From a bacterium (GTDB lineage: Bacteria > Cyanobacteriota > Vampirovibrionia > Gastranaerophilales > Gastranaerophilaceae), in assembly GCA_017470815.1 (NCBI GenBank), contig JAFUXT010000042.1, positions 1 through 62,149 on the forward strand: a stretch of 62,149 bases of DNA. The letters run 5' to 3'. The notes below the pieces were generated by a model that had not been told where the DNA came from, did no database searches, and saw only the letters and a list, made by a program, of their open reading frames with translations. Made by a program: the position numbers and the translations under genes. The stretch's first letter is position 1; every line of letters begins with the position of its first letter. Shown piece by piece: positions 43,081-52,785 of this stretch.

Positions 43081-43177
43081 ATAAAATCCTTTTTCTTCAA
43101 AATCTATAAAGCATGTGAATATTAAAAATTGCTATTATAAAAAAAATAGAAGTACTATTTTAACAATAGTTTACATG

Positions 43178-44830
43178 CTATTTCGTTAAAAGTGATTTTG
43201 CAAATTCAACAGACTGTTCGTTAATATCTCCGCCCGCAAGTTCGGCAATTGCTTTAATTCGATTTTCGCCCGTTAGAACAAAAACATCAACTTTTGTTTC
43301 ATCCTGTTGAGATTTTCTGACATAGAAGTGCTTATCCGCTTTTGAAGCAATTATAGGCTGATGCGTAATAACAATTACCTGATGTGACTTTGCAAGTTGT
43401 GATATTTCATCTGCAACACTTTGAGCAGCATGCCCCGAAATTCCTGTATCTATCTCATCAAAAATAACAGTATCAATATCATCATTTTGAGCAAATATTG
43501 ATTTTATTGCCAGCATTACTCTTGAAATTTCACCGCCTGATGCAACTTTTGCAAGCGGCTTTAAATCTTCGGAAACATTTGTGGAAATCATAAATTCAAC
43601 ATCATCTATACCATCGGCACTTAATGATTTTTCGGTTATAGAAATAGAAAATCTGGCTTTTGGCAGTTCTAAAAGTGTTAATTTATCCTGTATAAGCGAA
43701 GATAACACGGCTGCATAGTTCTTTCTGAATTCACTTATCTCTTGCGCAATTTTATATAAGTGCGCTTTCATTTGATCTATTTTTAATTCTAACTCCTCAA
43801 TATTTTTTGTAGAATATTCAATCTTTGAAAGTTCCTCATTTGCATTGTTATAAGCAAGCAATACACCTGCCAAATCTCCGCCGTATTTGCGTTTTAATTT
43901 ATCAAGGATAAAAAGTCTTTCCTGAATATCATTAAGTCTTTGAGTGTCATTATCAAGATTTTGCGAATAATCTCTTAAAAAAGAAGAAATCTCACGCAGA
44001 TTTTCGCTCACTCCGTTAAAATCAGAGCAAATATCTTCAAGTTTAGGGTCAAAAGCAGATGCTTTTGTTAAATCTGTTTTTATTTTAGCCAATGCTTCTA
44101 AAATTGAGCCATCATCACCATTTATTGCCCAATATGAACCACCCGTCAACTCTTTTAATTTTTCCGCATTATTCAATATTTCAAGTTCACTTTCGAGTTC
44201 TTTGTCTTCTGTTTCAGAAATTATTTGAGCCTGTTCAATTTCATCAATTTGAAATTTTAAGAATTCAATTTGAGATTCAGTCGCATTAGCACTTGTTTTA
44301 GCAATTTCAAGTTGTTTGACCAAATCAATGTACTTGCCAAAATCTATCCTGTACTCCTGCAACATTTGCCCGTAAAACTCTTTTGCATAAGAATCAAGAA
44401 GGTTTATATGGTATTGCGGTTGTAAAAAGGTGTAAGTTTGGTGCTGTGAATGTATATCCACAAACAATGTTCGCAAATTCTTTGAAAGTTCCTGATTAAC
44501 AAGTGTTCCATTTATCCTTGAACGAACGCCATTTTGAGTTATTTCTTTTGAAATCTCAATTTCAGAACCCAAATCATCAATACCGTTTTGAGAAAAAAGT
44601 TCTTTAAATGAATTGTGAGAAGATTCAAGCGTAACCTCTATTATTGCTTTATCACAACCTGTTTTAATAACTTCTTTTGAAACTCTGTTTGAAAAGACCA
44701 AATCAATAGCGTTAAGTAAAATACTCTTACCGGCGCCTGTTTCACCTGTAATGACATTTAAGCCCTCATCAAAATTGGCACAGAGTTCATCAATAAGTAT
44801 ATAATTTTTTAGCCGTAACTGTTTAATCAT
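43178..44830 (-). CDS. recN: DNA repair protein RecN
   Basis: SMC-like ATPase acting in double-strand break repair. 550 residues. Opening IKQLRLKNYILIDEL, Walker A TGETGAGKS (29-36), a long coiled-coil middle, signature LKPLAKVASGGEISRVMLAIK, Walker B IDTVIFDEIDTGISG, and the H-loop VIVITHQPIIASKAD. It is paired with the SEC-C gene upstream (six-base gap). Confidence 0.97.
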   Translation of the reverse strand: MIKQLRLKNYILIDELCANFDEGLNVITGETGAGKSILLNAIDLVFSNRVSKEVIKTGCDKAIIEVTLESSHNSFKELFSQNGIDDLGSEIEISKEITQNGVRSRINGTLVNQELSKNLRTLFVDIHSQHQTYTFLQPQYHINLLDSYAKEFYGQMLQEYRIDFGKYIDLVKQLEIAKTSANATESQIEFLKFQIDEIEQAQIISETEDKELESELEILNNAEKLKELTGGSYWAINGDDGSILEALAKIKTDLTKASAFDPKLEDICSDFNGVSENLREISSFLRDYSQNLDNDTQRLNDIQERLFILDKLKRKYGGDLAGVLLAYNNANEELSKIEYSTKNIEELELKIDQMKAHLYKIAQEISEFRKNYAAVLSSLIQDKLTLLELPKARFSISITEKSLSADGIDDVEFMISTNVSEDLKPLAKVASGGEISRVMLAIKSIFAQNDDIDTVIFDEIDTGISGHAAQSVADEISQLAKSHQVIVITHQPIIASKADKHFYVRKSQQDETKVDVFVLTGENRIKAIAELAGGDINEQSVEFAKSLLTK

Positions 44831-44836
44831 AGGGTT

Positions 44837-46132
44837 TTATAAATTTGCACCACAACATTTTTTGAATTTTTTACCGCTGCCGCAAGGACAAGGATCGTTC
44901 CTGCCTATTTTTTGAGATAAATCTATTTCAGGTTTATTTTCTTCATCTTCAATTATACCAAGTGTGCTTGAAAATGCGTTTGAACGGTACAAAACGGTAG
45001 TAGATGACATAATTTTATTGGTCAAATACCTTCTTTTGTATTTTCGCAATAAGTCATCTAATGTCAAATTTTTACCTAAAACTGCATTTACAATTTCCAT
45101 AAAGTTTTTGTGTTTTTCCGCTACAGTTCTTATCAAATTTGCACTATATTTGTCATTTCTCAAAAAATATTTTATACATTCATCATAATTCGTTATTTTT
45201 GTATAATCTTTAACTTCAAATATTTTATTGAATGTTCCATAGAAAGGAACTGCATAAAGTCCTAACTCCTTATCATAAACAATACCTACATCATACTCCT
45301 CATGATGAGACGAAAAACCGCTTAATGAATTTTCCAAAAAATTGTCATAAGAATTGTTAAATTCCTGAACATTAAAATATTTATACTCTTTAGGTTCAGT
45401 TATAAGTTTTTCGTAATCGGACTTTTTGCCTTCTTCTGCATAATCATTAAAAATACCGATTAATTCATCTGCATTTTTATTGGTCGTAACAATTTCTGTC
45501 TTCCCGTCAAAAAATTCGGTAAACTTATCATATATATCCGCAACATCTTTTTCAATCTCTTTTTGTTTTTCGGGATTATCAAGATAAACGAGTTCAGGAT
45601 TTTCTATTATTTTAGCAACTGCAAAACGATAGGCATCATTTTTTCTGGAAGATGGCAACACCCCTGAAATTTCGAGTAAATAATCATCTCCGTCAATTTT
45701 AACAATTCGTGCAATGATAAAACTACCGACACCTATGCCTCTAAAGGCAGTCATTTTCATTAAAGAGGTGACCATATAGCGTTTTTCATTGACAATATTT
45801 AAAAAGTCAAATCCTGTTTTGGTGACTCTTTTGATTTCAAAAACCGAAGATATTGAATCTTGCATCGCTTCAACAATTTTTTTAGATTCTTTATCAAGAT
45901 TTTTATTGTTTTCTAAATACAACTCAGGGATACTTTTATAATCTTCACCTATATTTCTTTCAAGAATATAACTAAAACAGGCGGACTGAAAAGATATGCC
46001 GCTTGTTTCCGTTTGACCTATTGTTCTTAAATATTCATTAAAATCGTCTTTTATTTCTTGATGTACCTGAATAAAATCAGCAATACTTCTTATAACTGAA
46101 TTTATAGATTCGGTTTTTTCCTGTATATCCAT
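44837..46132 (-). CDS. SEC-C motif protein of unknown function
   Basis: 431 residues from ATG 46132, behind AAGGGG; an in-frame ATG at 46153 would add seven residues. The only recognisable part is the last 25 residues: [19 protein letters not shown], a zinc-binding SEC-C motif as at the C-terminus of SecA. The long remainder is acidic and helical. It is not SecA (no helicase motifs). Zinc binding at the tail suggests contact with a partner such as SecB-like chaperones or ribosomes; this is inference. It is probably co-transcribed with recN. Confidence 0.75.
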   Translation of the reverse strand: MDIQEKTESINSVIRSIADFIQVHQEIKDDFNEYLRTIGQTETSGISFQSACFSYILERNIGEDYKSIPELYLENNKNLDKESKKIVEAMQDSISSVFEIKRVTKTGFDFLNIVNEKRYMVTSLMKMTAFRGIGVGSFIIARIVKIDGDDYLLEISGVLPSSRKNDAYRFAVAKIIENPELVYLDNPEKQKEIEKDVADIYDKFTEFFDGKTEIVTTNKNADELIGIFNDYAEEGKKSDYEKLITEPKEYKYFNVQEFNNSYDNFLENSLSGFSSHHEEYDVGIVYDKELGLYAVPFYGTFNKIFEVKDYTKITNYDECIKYFLRNDKYSANLIRTVAEKHKNFMEIVNAVLGKNLTLDDLLRKYKRRYLTNKIMSSTTVLYRSNAFSSTLGIIEDEENKPEIDLSQKIGRNDPCPCGSGKKFKKCCGANL

Positions 46133-46219
46133 ATTATTCCCCTTTGTCTGCATAATTTAAGAATATATCTATTTTATAAAAATCACAAATATATTAAGAA
46201 ACTAAAAAAATGATGTCAA

Positions 46220-46717
46220 TTAGTCAGTCAGTTTGAAATCACCATTTTTCTTAATATGTTCAACTAATCCGCCATCGTTGAGAAGTTTTATCATAACAGG
46301 AGGCAGCGGCTCAATCTGAATAATAGCACCATTTGTTAAATCGGTAATAATACCCTTTTCAACATTAAGTTCAAGTTCATCTCCGTCATCAATTGCATCC
46401 GTATCACATTCAATAGCCAAAAGTCCGATATTTATGGCATTACGGTAAAATATTCGCGCAAATGATTTTGCTAAAACCGCTCCAACACCTGCAATTTTCA
46501 TGATACGAGGGGCATGTTCTCTTGATGATCCTAACCCAAAGTTATTGCCTGCAACAACAAAGTCACCTTTTTTCATTCTTGAAGCAAATGTTTCATCAGC
46601 ATCCTCAAGTACATGTTTAGCAAATTCATTCAAGTCAGAACGCAGGTGATATAATCTGCCCGGAGCAATATGGTCCGTTGAAATATTATCTCCAAATTTA
46701 AAAGCGTTTCCCTTCAT
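46220..46717 (-). CDS. leuD: 3-isopropylmalate dehydratase small subunit
   Basis: 165 residues of LeuD, the swivel subunit that with LeuC isomerises isopropylmalate in leucine synthesis. Marks: FGDNISTDHIAPGR and NNFGLGSSREHAPRIM, then FARIFYRNAINIGLLAIEC. The short form could also serve homoaconitase-like enzymes. leuC is not adjacent. It starts with ATG 46717 behind AGGAG, diverging from the histidine-phosphatase gene. Confidence 0.94.
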   Translation of the reverse strand: MKGNAFKFGDNISTDHIAPGRLYHLRSDLNEFAKHVLEDADETFASRMKKGDFVVAGNNFGLGSSREHAPRIMKIAGVGAVLAKSFARIFYRNAINIGLLAIECDTDAIDDGDELELNVEKGIITDLTNGAIIQIEPLPPVMIKLLNDGGLVEHIKKNGDFKLTD

Positions 46718-46786
46718 AAAATACTCCTTTTTCTTTATACTACCGCAAAAATAAAAACTATGCTATAATATAATAAGAGGTGAAAT

Positions 46787-47410
46787 ATGTATTTTAACAG
46801 AAAATGCAAAATTACATTTATAAGTCATGGGGCAACAATATACTCTGAAGAAGGAAGATTTTCGGATAATCCTAATTATCCTCCTTTGTCAGATTTAGGT
46901 ATAGATGAAACTGAAAACCTTGTTAAGTACTTAAAAGCAAGAGCAATAAAAAATGATGTAATATATTCTTCTCCATCAGTAAGAACTCAACAAACTGCAG
47001 AAATAGTCGCAAAACTCTTTAAGCAAGAGTTTGAAACAGTTGAAAATCTAACCCCGCGTAAATGTGGGGAATGGGATGGTCTGACCTATGAGCAAATTTT
47101 GACAAAATATCCGAACGGAATATCGGAAATCCTTGCTAATCTTGAGTCTGATGAAGGTAATACAGGTGAAAGTACCGTTAAATTTATAAGCAGAATTAAA
47201 AAAGTAATTGATGATCTTGTAGAAAAAAATACAGGCAACAGAATAATAATTGTTACCCATCCTGATGTTATTCAGGCTGCAATTTGCGGAGCATTGGATA
47301 TATCTGCAGACAAATTACTAAAAATTTATATAAGAACAGGAAGTGTTACACAAATCAGTTATTTCGAAAATTGGGCAAGCCTTGTTTATTGTGACCATGT
47401 TCCGTTATAA
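46787..47410 (+). CDS. Histidine phosphatase (phosphoglycerate mutase-like) protein with altered RHG motif
   Basis: 207 residues of the cofactor-dependent mutase-like fold. The first motif reads TFISHGAT: Ser13 stands where the family has Arg of RHG, while phospho-acceptor His14 is kept. IYSSPSVRTQQTAEI and the second catalytic His in IIIVTHPDVIQAAI are present, and CGEWDGLTYEQI supplies the Glu region. The Arg loss would weaken phosphate binding, so it may have a different substrate or low activity. TATAAT is at 46764-46769, only 20 bases from the ATG, with AGAGG between. Confidence 0.85.
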   Translation: MYFNRKCKITFISHGATIYSEEGRFSDNPNYPPLSDLGIDETENLVKYLKARAIKNDVIYSSPSVRTQQTAEIVAKLFKQEFETVENLTPRKCGEWDGLTYEQILTKYPNGISEILANLESDEGNTGESTVKFISRIKKVIDDLVEKNTGNRIIIVTHPDVIQAAICGALDISADKLLKIYIRTGSVTQISYFENWASLVYCDHVPL

Positions 47411-47426
47411 TTAATAAATCATAAAA

Positions 47427-47459
47427 AAAAAACCGTTTCTTTTTTAGAAACGGTTTTTT
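47427..47459. terminator. Bidirectional terminator between the phosphatase and S1 genes
   Basis: AAAAAACCGTTTC / GAAACGGTTTTTT around a 7-base loop; runs of A and T allow use from both sides. It lies between two convergent genes. Confidence 0.85.
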
Positions 47460-47471
47460 ATAGTTTATAGA

Positions 47472-48554
47472 TTATTCAGCAGTTTCTTCAGTTTCGGAAA
47501 GTTCTTTGCCTATGTCTTTGATACTCAATGCGATTCTGTGTTCTTGCGGAGTGAATTTCTTTATAAGAACTTCTACACTGTCGCCAACTTTGAATCTGTT
47601 AAACGGATTAACATTTTCTTCTGCCATTTCAGAAACAGGCAATAATGCTTCAACTCCAGGGAAGATGTTAATAAATGCACCAAAACCCGTAACTTTATTT
47701 ACTGTACCTGTTATAACCTGACCTTCGCTGAATTGACCTTCAATTTGCTGCCATGGATCTTCACCCATTCTCTTTAATGAAAGTGAAATTCTTTTTAGTT
47801 CATTATCAATTTTGATAATTTTAACTTCCAAAGTTTCGCCTAAAGAAATAACATCTGACGGATGTTTAATTCTCGACCAAGAAATTTCGGAAATCGGCAA
47901 CAAACCATCAATACCATTGATATCAATGAATGCACCAAAATCAGCAATTCTTACAACTTCACCTTTTACAACCATATCTTCCTCAAGAGTTGAAAGAATA
48001 TTATCAACAACCTGATCTCTTTGTTCAGCGATAGCCTGTCTTTGAGATAAGATAAGTTTGTTTTTCTTAGGATCTGCTTCTAAAACTTTAACTTCAATTT
48101 TTTGGTCTAACAAACCATCAAACGGAGTACCGGTTCTTAACTGTGATGACGGAATGAAACCTTTTAAATCAGCGATATCAACTAATACACCGCCTTTTAC
48201 TACATTAACTACTTTTGCAAGAATAGTATCACCCTGAACTTTTGCATCATTAAGTTGAGCCCAAGCCTGAGCAAATGCAAGTCTTTTTAGTGATAATAAC
48301 ATACCTTCTTCATCGGATTCTTCTTTAAGAACATAAAATTCTTTTACATCACCGATTTCAAGTGAACTGTCTTCTGATGAAGGTAATTCTTTTTCAGGTA
48401 AAAATGCTTCGGTTTTAGTACCATGAACACTTACCAAATATCCGTCTTTTTCTTTTTTCAACACTGTACCTTCTACAATGTCTGCTACTGCGTGTGATTT
48501 TGAAAAACTTTCTTCAAGTAATTTTTCAAATTCGTCTAATGTTGCTGTTGTCAT
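47472..48554 (-). CDS. rpsA: Ribosomal protein S1-like protein, four S1 domains (paralogue 2)
   Basis: 360 residues with S1 repeats near 25-88 (VEGTVLKKEKDGYLVSVHG), 105-170 (KGGVLVDIADLKGFIPSSQLR), 185-265 (VKGEVVRIADFGAFIDING, DGLLPISEISW) and 275-345 (ITGTVNKVTGFGAFINIFPG). It shares its layout with the copy at 7.5 kb. It follows ispH by 19 bases; in Clostridia IspH and S1 are fused into one protein, so this adjacency mirrors a known link. A strong GGAGAAAA site precedes the ATG. Either paralogue may be the true S1. Confidence 0.9.
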   Translation of the reverse strand: MTTATLDEFEKLLEESFSKSHAVADIVEGTVLKKEKDGYLVSVHGTKTEAFLPEKELPSSEDSSLEIGDVKEFYVLKEESDEEGMLLSLKRLAFAQAWAQLNDAKVQGDTILAKVVNVVKGGVLVDIADLKGFIPSSQLRTGTPFDGLLDQKIEVKVLEADPKKNKLILSQRQAIAEQRDQVVDNILSTLEEDMVVKGEVVRIADFGAFIDINGIDGLLPISEISWSRIKHPSDVISLGETLEVKIIKIDNELKRISLSLKRMGEDPWQQIEGQFSEGQVITGTVNKVTGFGAFINIFPGVEALLPVSEMAEENVNPFNRFKVGDSVEVLIKKFTPQEHRIALSIKDIGKELSETEETAE

Positions 48555-48573
48555 TTTAATTTTCTCCTTTTCT

Positions 48574-49440
48574 TTATTTCAACATTTTTATAACATCATC
48601 TATTATTTTTTGGGGAGTAGAGGCTCCGGCCGTTACTCCGATTTTTACAGATTTTTCAATTATATTTGCATATTGAGAAAGTTCATCAGCCGTCTCAATA
48701 TGAATTGTTTTAGTAAGTTCTCTTGCAATATCAGCCAAATGTGTCGTATTTGCACTATTTTTAGAACCTACTATTATCATTAAATCGTTATTTTGCGCAA
48801 GTTCTTTCGCCTCGGTTTGACGTCTCGAAGTGCTTGGGCAAATTGTATTGGCAATTTTTAACTCTTTAGAAACAAATGTCAAATATTCAATAATCGGATT
48901 TAAAGTCGCCAAAGTTTGAGTTGTCTGAACAACAACACCTATATTTTTATGTTCTTTTAATTCAGATTCGCACTTATTTAATTCTGCAACGCAGTCTGCT
49001 ACAATAACCTTATCACCATACATTAAAGCATTTGCCCTTATTGCGCTGACTTCAGGGTGTTCTTCTTTGCCGACAATAACGAGATAATATCCATCTTTTA
49101 CAAGTTCAATTGCTTTTTGCTGAACCTTTTTAACATCAGGACAAGTTAAATCGTACACTTCAAAGCCTGATTTCTTTATTTGTTCGAATGTTGCAGGGCT
49201 TTCTCCATGACTTCTTATAACACAAATTCCTTCGCCCTTATCAGGCAAACTATCAAGCGAAACCACACCAAAAGACTTTAATTCTTCAATGACCTGTGAA
49301 TTGTGAATAAGTTCACCTAACACATAAACATTTTTATCGGGGTTTTCTAATTTAATTTTTTTTACAGTATCAACAGCGCGTTTTACACCGTAACAAAAAC
49401 CCGCATATTTCGCTAATGTAATTTCTTTTGTAATAGTCAA
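48574..49440 (-). CDS. ispH: 4-hydroxy-3-methylbut-2-enyl diphosphate reductase
   Basis: Last enzyme of the MEP pathway, making IPP and DMAPP; 4Fe-4S protein of the cytoplasm. 288 residues. The three cluster Cys are Cys16 (AGFCYGVKRAV), Cys100 (DLTCPDVKK) and Cys201 (NTICPSTSRR). ELIHNSQV, RSHGESPATFE, GKEEHPEV and GVTAGASTPQ are conserved. It lies immediately upstream of an S1 gene. Its product feeds UppS. Confidence 0.97.
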   Translation of the reverse strand: MTITKEITLAKYAGFCYGVKRAVDTVKKIKLENPDKNVYVLGELIHNSQVIEELKSFGVVSLDSLPDKGEGICVIRSHGESPATFEQIKKSGFEVYDLTCPDVKKVQQKAIELVKDGYYLVIVGKEEHPEVSAIRANALMYGDKVIVADCVAELNKCESELKEHKNIGVVVQTTQTLATLNPIIEYLTFVSKELKIANTICPSTSRRQTEAKELAQNNDLMIIVGSKNSANTTHLADIARELTKTIHIETADELSQYANIIEKSVKIGVTAGASTPQKIIDDVIKMLK

Positions 49441-49538
49441 CTAAATTGGCTTCTTTCAAGTGGACTCGGGGGGTAAATATTAAAAATCTTCCGCCCTGTA
49501 TAATAATTACACCACAAAAGAATTATAAAATCAAGCAA

Positions 49539-52500
49539 TTAGCCCCAAAGTTCACGTGGAACTTTTTTATCAATATCATATCTCATCGCAACTTTACTGC
49601 TTGCAGTACTCATATTGCGATACAAATTTGCAAAGTACCTGTCATCACCAGGAACAGGTTGCGAAATATTTGAAGCAACAGCAGGCGCATCATCACCTAA
49701 TGCCTCATAGAACAAATTAAGTTCACGAGTATTACCGACTTTTGCCAAATCATACATTAAAACTGCCAATTGATGTGAATCTGAATACTTAATTATATCG
49801 GCTTTTGCAATTCCACAATCCATAAGCATATTTGCATCAAGTGATTTTATTAGTCCCGGGTTCAGACGGCATAATTCTTTTATCAAAGATTTATCGGTAG
49901 AACGGTTACGGATAAAACCGATTATCGTTGCGGTATCTTTTTTTGAAAGATACTGAACAAAATGTTTTTGAGCATCTGCACTTATTGTGCCTAATTCGGA
50001 ATAAATTGTTGACAAATCGCCGTTTCGCGCAGCACTTTTTAGTTTATTTATCTTTTCAATAGAAATGTTATATTTCTTTTCAAGTTGTTCCTGTTCTTCA
50101 ATTTGAGCAAGAGTTTCTTTTGCAACTTGTTCTTCTGCTTTTTTCTGTTCTTGCGCACTTTTTGTTTCGGCTTCTTTTATAGCCTGAGATATTTCTTCGT
50201 CAGTTTTTGCTTCTTTTGCGGCAAGTTCAGCCTGTTTTTGCGCTCTGACCTGCTGGTCATTCTGAATTTTATCAATTATATTCTGTAACCCGTCAAGAGC
50301 CTTATCTCTCAATGCAATAGAATGTCCATACTGAATTTGGGCAAGTTGTTCTTTCAACTGCGGAACAGTATTTGAATTAGCAGGAGTAACGCTGACTTTT
50401 GCTGATACTGAACCGTGGGAAGCAGTAGCGGAGCCTGATGATGGAGTTGAAGTTCTGCCTGCAGAAGATGAACTACTGCTTACAGGATTAGTCGTTGTTG
50501 ATTGAGAAGTTCTTGATGAAGAATTTGTGCTGTCGGTTGAAGATGCATTTCTTTCATAAGAAGTTTGACCGGTTTCACGAGCGGTATTGATATTTTTCAC
50601 CTCATCAGCACTGTAACCGTTGTTTTTGATTGCATAATCAACACCAGAATTTATTATTGCCTTATTCTTTGCATCTGTCGTATTATGCGCCGCAGCAGCC
50701 ATACCTTCCGTTACGGCAGGACTTTTTATTGTTTTATAAGATTCTGTATATGATCTTATTCTTTCAGAATCTGTAGTAGTCGTCAAAGAAAATTGAACGA
50801 TTGAGGATTTTTTAGCATCAGTTGTTGCGTTTGTTGCAATATATGCAAATACTTGAGTTGCAGTATTTGTATCAAGATTATCATTAATACCTTTTGAGAA
50901 AGATGCATCATATTTTGTTGTTTTTACGTTTGCACCATAAAATTTTAACCATTCAGCATCTCTGATTGTAGAAATAACACCGTTTGCAGCATTAGCAACG
51001 TCATCGACGGCCTTAGAATTTAGTGATGCCAATACATCTGTACCTTGCGAAGCCTGTACTTTATCAGGATTTGCAAGAACCCTGATAGAAAGTTGTTCAA
51101 CCATCTCCTTGGGGAGCATAGCAACAATTTCTTCTGGCTTGTATCCTTTTTCCATCAATACTTCTCGGAGTGCGACTAATTGAATGACTCTATCCGAATC
51201 GTTTAACATTCCTGAAACATATTCAGTTACGACTTTTTGAATCTCTTTTTTGTCTGTTACATCCTTTAATTGATGATTTAATTGCGCTTTATAAGACATA
51301 CCGGTAACCATAGTTTTGACAACGTTTGACGACATATTAGCCTCTTGGTCTAAAGTATGTTTACCTGTCTTTTTATCGTATGCTTCTTGAAATTTGTAAG
51401 TACCAAACATTTCCCTTTGTTCAGGGGTTAATGTCCCGTCTTTTTCTTTTTTAAGCAATAAATTATATAAATCTCTTTCAGTTGGTCTTTCAATATCAGA
51501 CAACTCTTGCAATAGAGAATTTCTTGCTTTTAAAACAGCATATGCGTGCTTTGTTTCAGAACTTAATTTATCAACAATCTCAGGATGATCTTGAACATAT
51601 TTGTCTAATGATTTAACAATCAATAATGATTGCTCTTTTGCAGGCATTTTTACTAAATCATTAATAGTCAAATTTTTATTAGATAATTCTTGCAACAAAC
51701 TTTTCATAATATTTGCCGCATTTTGTTTTGATGAATCAGGTATTGCTTTGGGGTCTTTTACACCGATTATGTTGAATAATTCTCCCTGTTTATTTTTAAG
51801 ATATGCATTTTTAGCATCTCCTTGAAGTAATAAATAATCAGGGTCAGTAAAAGTTAAATACAGTTCACCGATTTCATTTAAAGCCTTATCGGGATTAGCA
51901 GGGTCAATTTTAGAGAGCATGAAATCATATAATTGCTTATCACCCTCGGCAATGATAGACTTCATTTGTTTTGGATTAGATGAGATTTCTTTAAGAGATA
52001 ATCCTTTTGCCTCAATTGTTGTTAATAAAACTGCCAAATCACGAGTTGCAATTTTTCTTTCAGTCTGACTAATATTTTGCTTTCCTGCTAATTGACGGAA
52101 CATTTTTCCCATCATACCATCTCTGAATGTACGCTTTTGTTTGTCATTCATATTGGCATATTGCGGATATTCTTCAGGATGATTTTTTATATATTCGTCT
52201 AAAATTTCAGATGTTTTTTGATAAATTGATTTATTATTTTTTGCCAAAATTTGTGCATAACCGGATGCTTCTTGCGAATTTTCTATATGATGAGTTTCTG
52301 CTCTACTATTTGTTTCAACACTTGCAGAACTTTCAGAACGGTCGATACTAACGACTTCGTCAGAATTTCCAGCCGCATCTGCGAGAACTCTTGCATCATT
52401 ACTTGCTTCTGCATTACTTGCTGCTGCGACAGCCGCCGCTTTCATTCTTGCGGTTTCTTCAACGGCATCCGAGTGTGCAGCCGCACTTCTTTCTCTTGCA

Positions 52501-52694
52501 GCACTTGCTGCATCAGTTTGTGCATCTGTAGGAGTGGCAGAAGGTGATTCTGATGGTTTATAATATTGACCTTCGAATTCTACATTAGGTTTCGGTGAAG
52601 GACTTGGCTCAGGTACAGGCGAAACGGACGGAGAAGAAATAACTTCCGCCGTACCAGTACTATTAATTTTATTTTTATCAAAATCTATTGCCAT
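49539..52694 (-). CDS. Very large protein of unknown function, 1,051 residues
   Basis: No signal peptide; it opens MAIDFDKNKINSTGTAEV, then a Pro/Ser/Ala-rich disordered stretch (to ~150). A helical region (150-680) is rich in charged residues. A Ser/Thr linker around 720-800 precedes a Lys/Glu/Gln coiled coil around 850-905, and the C-terminus (~910-1030) looks like helical repeats. No enzyme motif is visible. The organisation (disordered head, coiled coil, helical tail, no Sec signal) would fit a type III-exported or scaffold protein, but that is speculation. It lies alone between ispH and the FGEK-motif gene. Confidence 0.7.
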   Translation of the reverse strand: MAIDFDKNKINSTGTAEVISSPSVSPVPEPSPSPKPNVEFEGQYYKPSESPSATPTDAQTDAASAARERSAAAHSDAVEETARMKAAAVAAASNAEASNDARVLADAAGNSDEVVSIDRSESSASVETNSRAETHHIENSQEASGYAQILAKNNKSIYQKTSEILDEYIKNHPEEYPQYANMNDKQKRTFRDGMMGKMFRQLAGKQNISQTERKIATRDLAVLLTTIEAKGLSLKEISSNPKQMKSIIAEGDKQLYDFMLSKIDPANPDKALNEIGELYLTFTDPDYLLLQGDAKNAYLKNKQGELFNIIGVKDPKAIPDSSKQNAANIMKSLLQELSNKNLTINDLVKMPAKEQSLLIVKSLDKYVQDHPEIVDKLSSETKHAYAVLKARNSLLQELSDIERPTERDLYNLLLKKEKDGTLTPEQREMFGTYKFQEAYDKKTGKHTLDQEANMSSNVVKTMVTGMSYKAQLNHQLKDVTDKKEIQKVVTEYVSGMLNDSDRVIQLVALREVLMEKGYKPEEIVAMLPKEMVEQLSIRVLANPDKVQASQGTDVLASLNSKAVDDVANAANGVISTIRDAEWLKFYGANVKTTKYDASFSKGINDNLDTNTATQVFAYIATNATTDAKKSSIVQFSLTTTTDSERIRSYTESYKTIKSPAVTEGMAAAAHNTTDAKNKAIINSGVDYAIKNNGYSADEVKNINTARETGQTSYERNASSTDSTNSSSRTSQSTTTNPVSSSSSSAGRTSTPSSGSATASHGSVSAKVSVTPANSNTVPQLKEQLAQIQYGHSIALRDKALDGLQNIIDKIQNDQQVRAQKQAELAAKEAKTDEEISQAIKEAETKSAQEQKKAEEQVAKETLAQIEEQEQLEKKYNISIEKINKLKSAARNGDLSTIYSELGTISADAQKHFVQYLSKKDTATIIGFIRNRSTDKSLIKELCRLNPGLIKSLDANMLMDCGIAKADIIKYSDSHQLAVLMYDLAKVGNTRELNLFYEALGDDAPAVASNISQPVPGDDRYFANLYRNMSTASSKVAMRYDIDKKVPRELWG

Positions 52695-52785
52695 ACGTAT
52701 AAGATCACTTTATTGCACATATATATAAAAAAATATATAGATAGATATATTCAGGTGTTAAAAATAATTTTACATTAGTTTACAA

